Assembly: GCA_005223045.1 (NCBI GenBank)
Contig: NJBM01000003.1
Coordinates: forward strand, 310,001-374,000
Length of the DNA: 64,000 nucleotides
DNA from: Planctomycetes bacterium B3_Pla
GTDB lineage: Bacteria > Planctomycetota > Phycisphaerae > Sedimentisphaerales > Anaerobacaceae
Direction: 5' to 3'
Shown here: piece by piece, positions 44,976 to 53,030 of the stretch
Layout of the letters: each line of letters begins with the position of its first letter
Position numbering within the stretch: position 1 is the first letter of the stretch
Made by a program: the position numbers and the translations under genes
Notes under the pieces: generated by a model
The model's database searches: none
Told to the model about the DNA's origin: nothing
The model's input: only the letters and a program-made list of their open reading frames with translations

Positions 44976-45863
44976 TCAGAAGTTTTCCAGTATTGCGGCG
45001 GTGTGGATAGCCAGCAGCATCAAGTAGTCCAGATCGCCCAGCGTGTAACATCCGTGATCCATCTTGTTATCGACGTACAATACGCCGAAGCAGCCGGAAG
45101 GATTGATGATAGGCGCTATCAGCGCAGAGCGTATCTTCTCGGCGTCCGTCGGAGCCGAGACTTGCGGAATGAGCAGGAACTCCTTCTTATCGACCGCTCG
45201 AGTGACTTTTTCTTTGACTTGTATCTGATTCAGATCCACCGAACGACCATCCCGGCATTTGCCAGCGTGACAGCTCATCGGGCCTTCAGGGTCATTTCTC
45301 AAGGCGCCCCAGCTACGATACGCGCTGAAGTCCCTTAGCATGATGCTCAGCAGGGCTTTTAACACCCGGTCGGCGCCGTTAGACTTGCATATCGTTTCAG
45401 TCGCTTGCAGAAAACACTTCGCCCGCTTTGCCGGCAACATGATATCCGGTCCGCGCTCGATCTCCGGCCGTCTTACTATGACGTCGCGTCCTGGGCTTGT
45501 CGCCGGCGGACTGAGTAGAGGAGCATGTGGTACGATCGTATCTTCCAGATGAATCGACTCGGCAACATCGGCATCGCCTTCAAGGGTGATTTCGATTAGA
45601 AAACTCCCTATGCGCAAACCGTCACCGGTCTTAATTTCAGCCTTGTGGATTTCTTTGCCGTTCAGGTAGGTTTTATTGGCCGAATCAAGGTCTTCGACCA
45701 CCCATTTGCCTTCCTGTGTAGCGAAGATTGCGGCATGGCGTCGCGACACCCCCCGGTCGGGCAGGAAAACCTGGCTGTGTTCGTGCCTGCCGATATAGAT
45801 CGGCCCCTTGTTGAACCGAAATTCCTTAACCGTCTGACCGTCTCGTTTTGCAACCAAACGCAT
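44976..45863 (-). CDS. FHA-domain and GAF-domain signalling protein
   Basis: The protein has 295 residues from ATG 45,863, chosen because GGAGG lies 7 nt upstream. The FHA domain (about 1-95) has YIGRHEHSQ, the phosphothreonine-binding GVSRRHA and ANKTYLNGKEI. After a proline-rich linker, residues about 145-295 form a GAF domain (SALIAPIINPSGCFGVLYVDN). Such proteins sense a small ligand or redox state and bind phosphothreonine partners, typically of Ser/Thr kinases, which are plentiful in planctomycetes. No kinase is in this window. Confidence 0.92.
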   Translation of the reverse strand: MRLVAKRDGQTVKEFRFNKGPIYIGRHEHSQVFLPDRGVSRRHAAIFATQEGKWVVEDLDSANKTYLNGKEIHKAEIKTGDGLRIGSFLIEITLEGDADVAESIHLEDTIVPHAPLLSPPATSPGRDVIVRRPEIERGPDIMLPAKRAKCFLQATETICKSNGADRVLKALLSIMLRDFSAYRSWGALRNDPEGPMSCHAGKCRDGRSVDLNQIQVKEKVTRAVDKKEFLLIPQVSAPTDAEKIRSALIAPIINPSGCFGVLYVDNKMDHGCYTLGDLDYLMLLAIHTAAILENF

Positions 45864-46020
45864 CTTTTTGCCTCCGGTCACCTGGGCTCAAGCGTTCTAC
45901 ATGCAATTATCGACCATTCGGCAAGGTTTGTCAAGCAAAGAACCACTCAACGCGTCGTTATTTTCTCGATATTCCTGCCCAAATCAGGCAAACTACCACT
46001 TCAATTTCTTCTCGCAGAGC

Positions 46021-48180
46021 CTACCTGTACAACCTCATGTCGTCGAAGAGCATCTTACCTGGGCCGCCGGCGGTCGGGCTATTCTTGGTGCCGAAGCCAA
46101 TGGTAATCGTATTAACATTGGTCAGGTTCACACCCTGGCCAGCGAACTCTTGCAGGTCGATGACCCATTCGGCCCACTTTGCTACTTGCGTCACTGCTGG
46201 ATCGGCATGATACACTACCGCCGTGCCGTTTAGAGCGACGAACATCCGCTCAGGGGCATTGTCATAATCGCCGCGGAACCACAGCGACAATTTCGTAACA
46301 CCATCGGCGGTCCAATCACGCGGGGAAACCAGCGTCAGGGTCGCCTCGGAAGTCTTGAGATTATTGTCGTAGAAATACGGCATCGACTGGGCGCCGCCGT
46401 GAACGATAACCTGCTCGGTATAAGGAGGAAGGTCGTTGCCTACGAGAGCGCCGTTGTCCGTGGTCCCAAAACCGTCTATCCACGCCTCGAATATCCTCTG
46501 GCTCGCCGGGTCGGGCGGGTCAATGTCGTTGTAGGACTCGAAGTCGTCCACGAGAATGAAATCTGCTGTCGTAAAGCTCCAGACAAGACCCTTAACCGTA
46601 TCCGTGGCATAGACTGCATCCACACGCCAGTGATAGGCACTGAACCAGTCAAGTTTTCCGGGATCATAGCTCTCAGAACCAAGCGCCCTGTTGCCAATAT
46701 ACTCAGGCGAGTTTGCGGCGGCATTCTCCACGGCGTCCTTATCGGTTCCTAAGTACAGATCATGCGAAGCGGCGTTATCCGCCGGGGTCCAGCCGAGCAT
46801 TGCCGTTATCTGCACATCCACAGCGCCGTTGGCCGGCTGCGGATTGCCGACTGCGCCTGGGGTTGTAAAGCTCCAGACGTCACCTTTGTATGTGTCAAAA
46901 CCGTCAAATTGATCGACGCGCCAGTAATAAACCTTCTCCAATTCGAGCGTGCCGGGGTCATATGTCGGTTTTCCCGACGGGACTCCCTCGGTGGCATCAT
47001 TCACGTCGGCGAAGACGTTGCCGAGATAGACAGTGTGCAGTTTGGTCCCGAAACCTGCCGTCCAGTTAAGGTCGGCATTGGGGTCCACGAACTCAGCACC
47101 GTCAGCCGGATCGGGTCCGTAAGCAGTTTTGGGCGGAATCGAGAAGCTCCAGACCGTGCCCTTCCACGGACTGTTGGGGTCGGCCTCGTTGATTCCATCG
47201 ATTCGCCAGTAATAAGTCGTTCCAGGGACAAGACCTTCGGGATAAGCAAATCCGGGAAAGCCGATGATCAGCGACGTGTCGGCCTGGTTACCACGGAACG
47301 TCTCGGCGGCGCCGTCGTTCACATCGTCATAGTTGTCGCCTAAGTAAACGTCGCTGGTGACTGCAAAAGCACCCGGCGACCAGCTAAGAGTGGCCCATGT
47401 ATCCTCATGCATGGAGCCGTCCTGCGGACGAGGATTTCTGGCAAGAGGAGTCACACCCAGTGCGTAGCTAATCGCCGCTTCCAGCAATGCATAAGCATCG
47501 TCACTGAGTACAGGATCGCAGAACTCGTGAAAGCCGAAACAAACCCGCACATCCGCTGCTATCTGGGCGCTGCCGTCCGTAGGAGCAGCGGGCAGAGCAG
47601 CTCCCTTTTCGTAAACGAAGATAACGTCGTAAGTCTCGCCGTCAGCCAGGGTGGCTGTCGCGATCACCGTGGCCTCATCGCCCGCGATACCCTTGCCGAG
47701 ACGGCATTCCCCAAGAGTGCTGGTAAGGTCGGTGAGGAAGGCTACCGACCCGCTGAGACCCGCGGCTAAATAGTGTCCGGGGTTGACGATCTCTATGTCT
47801 GTAGTGACTGTGATTTCGTCTGCGCCGCCGCCGTGTGTCAGACCCATCTCATCCCAGGCCCACATCTCGTTGACGACCATCGGAACTTCCACTTCCGTGA
47901 TTTCTTCCCTGATACCGCCGGAGCCTACCGATTCGGAAATAAAGACCAAATCCGCAGCCGCGGCGGCGATCTCGGTATCAGCTTCGCTCTCGTCGTCGTC
48001 GAAATACGTTACCGTGTGCCCCAGGCCTTCCATGAAGGCTTTAAGGTCATCGTCTGCGCCCGCTTCGGCACCGTCCATTGCCGAGATAAACAAAATATCG
48101 GCCCCGTTGACTGCGGTCGCTGAAAAACCAGTTATTGCCGTCAGACAGAACAAAAATTGCACGCATCTTCTCTTTGACAT
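46021..48180 (-). CDS. large secreted multidomain protein with fibronectin-like repeats and C-terminal VDDFESY domain
   Basis: About 719 residues starting at ATG 48,180, which has GGAGG 8 nt upstream. A signal peptide (about 5-22) ends near ATAVNGA. Residues about 25-240 form an alpha/beta domain (ADILFISAMDGAEAG, ADLVFISESVG) resembling ThuA-like/glutamine-amidotransferase-like folds. Three fibronectin-like repeats follow, each with a DVYLG/TVYLG/DLYLG strand and YYWRID, YYWRVD or YHWRVD. The C-terminal ~180 residues start ILVDDFESYND and end FDDMRLYR, a carbohydrate-binding-like domain common in Phycisphaerae secreted proteins. A role in binding extracellular polysaccharide is inferred. Confidence 0.88.
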   Translation of the reverse strand: MSKRRCVQFLFCLTAITGFSATAVNGADILFISAMDGAEAGADDDLKAFMEGLGHTVTYFDDDESEADTEIAAAAADLVFISESVGSGGIREEITEVEVPMVVNEMWAWDEMGLTHGGGADEITVTTDIEIVNPGHYLAAGLSGSVAFLTDLTSTLGECRLGKGIAGDEATVIATATLADGETYDVIFVYEKGAALPAAPTDGSAQIAADVRVCFGFHEFCDPVLSDDAYALLEAAISYALGVTPLARNPRPQDGSMHEDTWATLSWSPGAFAVTSDVYLGDNYDDVNDGAAETFRGNQADTSLIIGFPGFAYPEGLVPGTTYYWRIDGINEADPNSPWKGTVWSFSIPPKTAYGPDPADGAEFVDPNADLNWTAGFGTKLHTVYLGNVFADVNDATEGVPSGKPTYDPGTLELEKVYYWRVDQFDGFDTYKGDVWSFTTPGAVGNPQPANGAVDVQITAMLGWTPADNAASHDLYLGTDKDAVENAAANSPEYIGNRALGSESYDPGKLDWFSAYHWRVDAVYATDTVKGLVWSFTTADFILVDDFESYNDIDPPDPASQRIFEAWIDGFGTTDNGALVGNDLPPYTEQVIVHGGAQSMPYFYDNNLKTSEATLTLVSPRDWTADGVTKLSLWFRGDYDNAPERMFVALNGTAVVYHADPAVTQVAKWAEWVIDLQEFAGQGVNLTNVNTITIGFGTKNSPTAGGPGKMLFDDMRLYR

Positions 48181-48655
48181 GGTTCTTTCCTCCAAATAGG
48201 CTTCATGCTCCTGAAACTAAGAACGCTTACGGAAAACGACACAATAGAATCCAAAACGAATCACTTCTCTACGATTTGCCCTCGGCCATGAACTCGGGCC
48301 GAATGAACACTGCCTCCTTCCCTAAAAATGCCCAATACGAGCAACTGACCTTGAACCACAAAGCCCAAACGTTCGGCAGCAGTCAGGCCTGCCGCAGCGC
48401 CAAAAGCCCGCAGATCCACGTAATCCCACTTATACCAGATAACCCGCCCCCCCGTCAAGCAAAATCCCCCCACAGAGCAAGCTGCAACGGCATGAACCGG
48501 CGGATTTCCCACGATATAGCATGGCAAACCGACCCAAATTATGCTACAATCGTCTTTGGTCGAGTTGTTGAATTACTTCTTGGCCCGGCGAGAATGCAAT
48601 GTGAATCGGTAAACATCTAATTTTGATCACGGTGTACTAGATAGCGGGAGTCCGC
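48181..48655. other. 475-bp intergenic region with one doubtful 88-codon minus-strand frame
   Basis: The frame at 48,261-48,527 (minus) is Gly/Val-rich and continuous (VHAVAACSVGGFCLTGGRV) but has no ribosome-binding site or known domain, so it is left uncalled. No terminator or promoter could be assigned for the flanking divergent genes. Confidence 0.45.
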
Positions 48656-49459
48656 ATGATGAATAATACTATCTTTTACATTTTTCTATTGGCTTGTTCT
48701 GTCTTCCTGAATGGCTGTGGCCGGTCCAGACAGATTCCAGAAGACCTGGCCGCGGAGAAAGAATCGCCCGAGATGATTCAGATTCCGGAAAACGTGGCCC
48801 CCGAGCAAGAACCGCCAGAAATGATTGATGTTCAGAACCTCACAGTTGCAGGCAATATCCTGACCCTGGATTACCGAGTCTCAAATCCCTTCGACGACGA
48901 CATTCGGGTCTGCCATGACAGAACGGTTTACGGCAAGCAGGACGTGCAGCACGTGAAAACGAGAATTCATGGCGAAACGGTCCGGATAATACTTGGCGAC
49001 AATGTCATAAGGGGTGGAGGCTTTCCCAATCCTCTTCCTGTCGCCAAGTATGTTCGGTTGGAACCTGGAGAATTCTACTCAGGCAGAGTCCTTCTGGACC
49101 TGCCTATAAGAGATCACTCGCCTGAACTATGGAACCAGAGGCGTGGCAAAGAACGCAAGGAGATCGCTTTGCGCAGGGCCGTTTTTGAGGTAGATTATTT
49201 CGGATCGGAATCGAATGAGCATTTTGACTCCGTTTCTGAAAGACACAAGATGAAGGGGACTACGCCCAAGCTCACAGTCATCGGTCCGCATTACTATCTG
49301 TCATCCAGCCCGACCATAATAGAGGAAATTGTGGATGGCAAGTTACGTGAAGCCATATACGTCCCCCACTCTGGGGCACCACGAAAGAACAAGGAGTCTG
49401 CACAGGTCATTATTACCAACGTGGCGATTCCGTGCTCTGTGGTAGTCGAAGATCAATAG
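48656..49459 (+). CDS. uncharacterised lipoprotein
   Basis: The 267-residue protein has a signal peptide and the lipobox SVFLNGC, giving a lipid-modified Cys21. Just after it, two 16-residue near-repeats follow each other (QIPEDLAAEKESPEMI and QIPENVAPEQEPPEMI), a flexible acidic linker. The remaining ~210 residues look like a beta-sandwich (LTLDYRVSNPFDDDIRVC, VRLEPGEFYSGRVLLDLPI). No family recognised. GGGAG precedes the ATG pair. Probably faces the periplasm. Confidence 0.8.
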   Translation: MMNNTIFYIFLLACSVFLNGCGRSRQIPEDLAAEKESPEMIQIPENVAPEQEPPEMIDVQNLTVAGNILTLDYRVSNPFDDDIRVCHDRTVYGKQDVQHVKTRIHGETVRIILGDNVIRGGGFPNPLPVAKYVRLEPGEFYSGRVLLDLPIRDHSPELWNQRRGKERKEIALRRAVFEVDYFGSESNEHFDSVSERHKMKGTTPKLTVIGPHYYLSSSPTIIEEIVDGKLREAIYVPHSGAPRKNKESAQVIITNVAIPCSVVVEDQ

Positions 49460-49496
49460 GGTTCAAGACGTACAAAGCTCGGGACATACATGAGCA

Positions 49497-49525
49497 AGCC
49501 GTTACAGAGACGGTTGTGTTTTTTT
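49497..49525 (+). terminator. possible Rho-independent terminator after the lipoprotein gene
   Basis: The 6-bp stem AGCCGT/ACGGTT (with one G-T pair) and 7-nt loop are followed by GTGTTTTTTT, 37 bp after the lipoprotein stop codon. The stem is short, so the call is tentative. Confidence 0.45.
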
Positions 49526-49631
49526 GCGAAAATTCTAAACATCTATTCTGTCCGACCGCTTTTACCTTTGATTGTGAACCTTACTTATGATATTGTAGAT
49601 GGACCGTTTGAGAACGGTTATAGGCGCCAGC

Positions 49632-49702
49632 GTAGGGTGGGGCTCGCCCCACCTTTTTAAGAATCTCGGCGCCTTTGTTCGGTGGGCCGAGACCCACTCT
49701 AC
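49632..49702. repeat. 71-bp MITE-like element with 15-bp inverted ends
   Basis: The ends GTAGGGTGGGGCTCG (49,632-49,646) and CGAGACCCACTCTAC (49,688-49,702) are inverted repeats matching at 13 of 15 positions. Each end is also part of a smaller palindrome: GGTGGGGC-TC-GCCCCACC at 49,636-49,653, followed by five T, could double as a terminator. GTAGGGTGGG-type palindromes recur between genes in many planctomycete genomes, as I recall. No coding capacity. Confidence 0.7.
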
Positions 49703-49757
49703 ATGAATAGAGTCGGCTTGGAAGCGTCTTCTTCGGATATGGGGAGGGAGAAACATC

Positions 49758-50522
49758 ATGGACAAACAAAGAGGCTTTACGCTGATCGAACTGCTGGTCG
49801 TGATTGCGATTATTGCGCTGCTGCTGGCGGTGTTGATGCCGGCGTTGCAGCGAGTGAGGAAACAGGCCCGGGCCGTTACCTGCCAGGCAAGTCTGCACCA
49901 ATGGACGCTTATCTGGTCGATGTTCACGACCGACAGAGACGGCTATTTTCACCAGGGTCTCGGCGGAGAGAGCCAGACGAGCGACGGCAGGTGGCCGGTC
50001 GTCATGCGGACCGAGTACCATGACCTGGATATGCGTCTTTGCCCGATGGCCACCAAGCCTCTGTCCGAAGGAGGCAGAAATCCGTTCGCGGCATGGGGTG
50101 TCTTTCAGGACGGCTCTTACGGAAGCTACGGCTTCAATGAGTGGCTGTGCAATCGAAACTCAGGCAGCAACGCGGACAACTATTACAGGCACGTCAATAT
50201 CAAGCCAGCAGATAAGATACCGGTTTTCGTCGATTGCTTCTGGTATGATGTCTGGCCCTTCCACATCAATCAGCCGCCGCAGTATGACGGCGCGACGGAA
50301 AACCTCGCCGGCAGTAATGAAATGCGCCGCGTCTGTCTGAACCGTCACACCGCCGCGGTCAACGGCGCGTTTCTGGACTGGTCGGTCAGGAAGATCGGGC
50401 TTAAGGAGCTGTGGACGTTGAACTGGCATAACAACTTCGATATTCGCGGCTCCTGGACCATCGCCGGCGGCGCCCAACCCGAAGATTGGCCCGAATGGAT
50501 GAGGAGCTTTAAGGACTATTGA
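49758..50522 (+). CDS. type II pseudopilin-like protein (planctomycete H-X9-DG family)
   Basis: The 254-residue protein has a class III signal: [22 protein letters not shown], in which cleavage before Phe7 and Glu11 are typical of prepilins (motif shown here as [12 protein letters not shown]). The body is a planctomycete-type pseudopilin, with a tail [13 protein letters not shown] that has the spacing H-X9-D but Trp instead of the usual Gly. GGGAGGGAG precedes the ATG. Many such paralogues occur per planctomycete genome; the partner substrate is unknown. It precedes a secreted glycosidase gene. Confidence 0.92.
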   Translation: MDKQRGFTLIELLVVIAIIALLLAVLMPALQRVRKQARAVTCQASLHQWTLIWSMFTTDRDGYFHQGLGGESQTSDGRWPVVMRTEYHDLDMRLCPMATKPLSEGGRNPFAAWGVFQDGSYGSYGFNEWLCNRNSGSNADNYYRHVNIKPADKIPVFVDCFWYDVWPFHINQPPQYDGATENLAGSNEMRRVCLNRHTAAVNGAFLDWSVRKIGLKELWTLNWHNNFDIRGSWTIAGGAQPEDWPEWMRSFKDY

Positions 50523-50731
50523 GACTGTATGCCCCTTGCGCCTTGTAGCAATCCCTCTTTATTTAAACTTCACGGCTGCAATCACTGCGTTTTTTGTGTT
50601 GGCATCAACGTACTTTTTGCTTAGAATCACTACTCCATTATGTTGTCAGAAAGAATGATAATCCGCTGAGAGTCTCATGATGATCTTTGCCGCAAGATCT
50701 TTGGTTCGTTCCGTCTGTGCAATGGGCTTCT

Positions 50732-50796
50732 GTCATTCCCGCGAAAGCGGGAATCCAGCATTTGGAGTTCTGGACCCCTGCTTCCGCAGTGGTGAC
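50732..50796. repeat. dRS3-like palindrome within a 65-bp inverted-repeat element
   Basis: A perfect palindrome ATTCCCGC-GAAA-GCGGGAAT lies at 50,735-50,754. It matches the ATTCCC-N8-GGGAAT pattern known as dRS3 in Neisseria. A diverged inverted copy (50,770-50,796) matches the first 27-nt arm at about 19 positions, so the whole looks like a small non-coding mobile element. It sits in the 333-bp spacer (50,523-50,855) before the GH127-like gene, which otherwise shows nothing. Confidence 0.7.
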
Positions 50797-50855
50797 ATCG
50801 ATAGCTTCCGCTTTCTGCAGGAAACATTGACCACCTTAAACCGAGAGGGCCGACA

Positions 50856-52898
50856 ATGCATAAAAACACACTTGTCACTATCACTCTAATGTTCCTACTT
50901 GTTTGCGTCTGTTCGTCTGCCGGCGCAGAGATTAGCGCAGTTGACCGGCCGGACACCGCCACAGGTAATGACCACTATCTCGGTAATCGCGCGCCGCTGC
51001 TGCCGAGTCCTTTCATCAAGCTGCCGGTCGGCGCGATTGAGCCGAAAGGCTGGGTCCGCAAGCAGCTTGAATTACAGGCGGACGGGTTTCACGGACATCT
51101 GACCGAGATCAGCCGCTTCCTGGTTAAGGAGGGCAACGCATGGCTTAGCCCGGAGGGCAGCGGCCAGCACGGCTGGGAAGAACCTGCCTACTGGCTCAAG
51201 GGCTTTAGCAACTGCGGCTATATCCTCGGCGACAAGCGAATGATCGACGAATCGAAGATATGGATCGAGGCGGCGCTTGCAGGTCAGAAGGAAGATGGCT
51301 GGTTCGGCCCCGACAAGGGCAGGAAGGGAGCAGCGACAAGGTTGCAGGGACGGGAAGACCTGTGGCCAAATATGATTATGCTGTTCTGCCTGCAAAACTA
51401 CTACGAGTTCACCGGCGATAAGCGCGTCATCACGCTGATGACCAACTATATGAAGTACCTGACAACCGTCCCCGAAGAAAAGTTCTTAGTCGGTTACTGG
51501 CCTAAAATGCGCGGGGGTGATTTGCTTTACAGCGTATATTGGCTGTACAATCGGACCGGCGACAAATTCCTGTTGGAGCTTGCCAAAAAGGTCCACCGAC
51601 GCACGGCTGAGTGGCAAAACGACGTCATTAACTGGCACAACGTCAATATGTCGCAGGGCTTCGGCCAGCCCGCTACGTTTTACATGCAATCGAAGGATCT
51701 CGATCATTTGCACGCCGCCGAGCGCAACTGGCGCAAGATCCGCGACATGTACGGCCAGGTCCCCGGCGGTATGTTCGGCGGCGATGAGAACTGCCGGCCT
51801 GGCTTTACGGGGCCACGCCAGGCGGTGGAGACCTGCGGCATGGTCGAGATGATGCTCTCGCATGAGATTCTGCTCACAATCAACGGCGACGGCAAGTGGG
51901 CCGACCGCTGCGAGGACGTTGCGTTCAACTCGCTGCCGGCGGCGTTTACGTCCGACCTAAAAGCGCTGCATTATCTCACATCGCCGAACATGATTCTCTG
52001 CGACCGGCACAACAAGTCGCCCGGCCTGCAAAACGGCGGCCCCATGCTGCACTTCAATCCGCACATTCACCGCTGCTGCCAGCACAACACCGGACACGGC
52101 TGGCCCTATTACACCGAGCATCTGTGGCTGGCGACGCCGGGTAATGGATTAGCCGCCGTAATGTACGCTCCATCCAGGGTGATCGCGAAGGTCGGCGGCG
52201 GCACAAAAATTTCGATTCTCCAGGAAACGATGTATCCGTTCGACGAGAACATCCACCTGACAGTCACCGCGAGCAGGCCGGTCAGTTTCCCGCTGTATCT
52301 GCGCGTGCCCGGCTGGTGCGAAAACCCAGGGTTGAAAATCAACGGCAAAGACGTATCCGCGAAAGCCGGACCACGGCAGTACATTATCATCGACCGCAAA
52401 TGGACCGACGGCGACAAGGTCGATCTTAATCTGCCGATGAAAATCACACTTAGAAAATGGACGCAGAACAACAACAGCGTCTCGGTGGACCGCGGGCCTC
52501 TTACGTACTCGCTAAAGATCGGCGAAAAATACGTCCGGGAAGGCGGCACCGACAAATGGCCCGCATGGGAAATACATCCGACTACAGCCTGGAATTACGG
52601 GTTGGTGTTGAACGAAAACAAGCCCGCCTCATCGTTTCGCGTGGTGCGAAAGAGTTGGCCCGGCGACAATCAGCCTTTCAAAGCTGATGCCGCCCCAATC
52701 GAGCTGCGCGCCAGGGCGAAGAAAATTCCGGCGTGGCAAAAAGATCATTTGGGATTAGTCGGCAAACTCCAGCCAAGTCCGGTCAAATCCGACGAGCCGA
52801 CAGAGAACGTCACCCTCATCCCGATGGGATGCGCCCGCCTGCGAATTTCAGCGTTCCCGAATATCGGATCCGGACCGGACGCCCATGAGTGGAAGTAG
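50856..52898 (+). CDS. secreted GH127/DUF1680-family glycoside hydrolase (beta-L-arabinofuranosidase-like)
   Basis: This 680-residue protein has a signal peptide (about 5-24, VTITLMFLLVCVCSSAGA). An alpha/alpha6 barrel follows to about residue 430, then beta-sandwich domains. The metal and catalytic site of the family is preserved: Glu325 and Cys327 in VETCGM, and Cys407-Cys408 in HRCCQHN, with spacing close to that of the zinc site in HypBA1. Family members remove beta-L-arabinofuranose from plant or algal glycans. GAGAGGG precedes the ATG. A secreted beta-helix gene follows, which suits a polysaccharide-degradation pair. Substrate not proven. Confidence 0.92.
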   Translation: MHKNTLVTITLMFLLVCVCSSAGAEISAVDRPDTATGNDHYLGNRAPLLPSPFIKLPVGAIEPKGWVRKQLELQADGFHGHLTEISRFLVKEGNAWLSPEGSGQHGWEEPAYWLKGFSNCGYILGDKRMIDESKIWIEAALAGQKEDGWFGPDKGRKGAATRLQGREDLWPNMIMLFCLQNYYEFTGDKRVITLMTNYMKYLTTVPEEKFLVGYWPKMRGGDLLYSVYWLYNRTGDKFLLELAKKVHRRTAEWQNDVINWHNVNMSQGFGQPATFYMQSKDLDHLHAAERNWRKIRDMYGQVPGGMFGGDENCRPGFTGPRQAVETCGMVEMMLSHEILLTINGDGKWADRCEDVAFNSLPAAFTSDLKALHYLTSPNMILCDRHNKSPGLQNGGPMLHFNPHIHRCCQHNTGHGWPYYTEHLWLATPGNGLAAVMYAPSRVIAKVGGGTKISILQETMYPFDENIHLTVTASRPVSFPLYLRVPGWCENPGLKINGKDVSAKAGPRQYIIIDRKWTDGDKVDLNLPMKITLRKWTQNNNSVSVDRGPLTYSLKIGEKYVREGGTDKWPAWEIHPTTAWNYGLVLNENKPASSFRVVRKSWPGDNQPFKADAAPIELRARAKKIPAWQKDHLGLVGKLQPSPVKSDEPTENVTLIPMGCARLRISAFPNIGSGPDAHEWK

Positions 52899-52910
52899 CC
52901 ATCCAAGGCA

Positions 52911-53005
52911 TCCGCACTGCGACTGGAAGCGCAGTTGCATCCGAGCTTCTCGGGCGGCATCCTCAGAATGGCGCATTGACCCTGGCGAAGAATAATAGCA
53001 TAATG
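52911..53005 (+). repeat. dispersed ~95-bp element, copy A, with a promoter at its 3' end
   Basis: This intergenic segment shares ordered blocks with copy B at 55,292-55,390: GCAGTTGCA, GGCGGCAT, GAATGG, TTGAC and AATAGCATA, in the same order with small length changes. Copy A ends in the promoter described at 52,976-53,004. Confidence 0.65.
52976..53004 (+). promoter_or_regulatory. sigma-70 promoter before the beta-helix gene
   Basis: TTGACC (52,976-52,981) and CATAAT (52,999-53,004) are separated by 17 bp, and the start codon of the beta-helix gene lies 27 bp downstream of the -10 box. Five of six bases match in each hexamer. Confidence 0.6.
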
Positions 53006-53030
53006 GTCTTTCGCTGAATCAGCAAAATGA

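Noticed and set aside
48135..48620. 161-codon plus-strand frame upstream of the lipoprotein gene
   Set aside because: It begins inside the oppositely oriented secreted protein gene and has no ribosome-binding site or domain.
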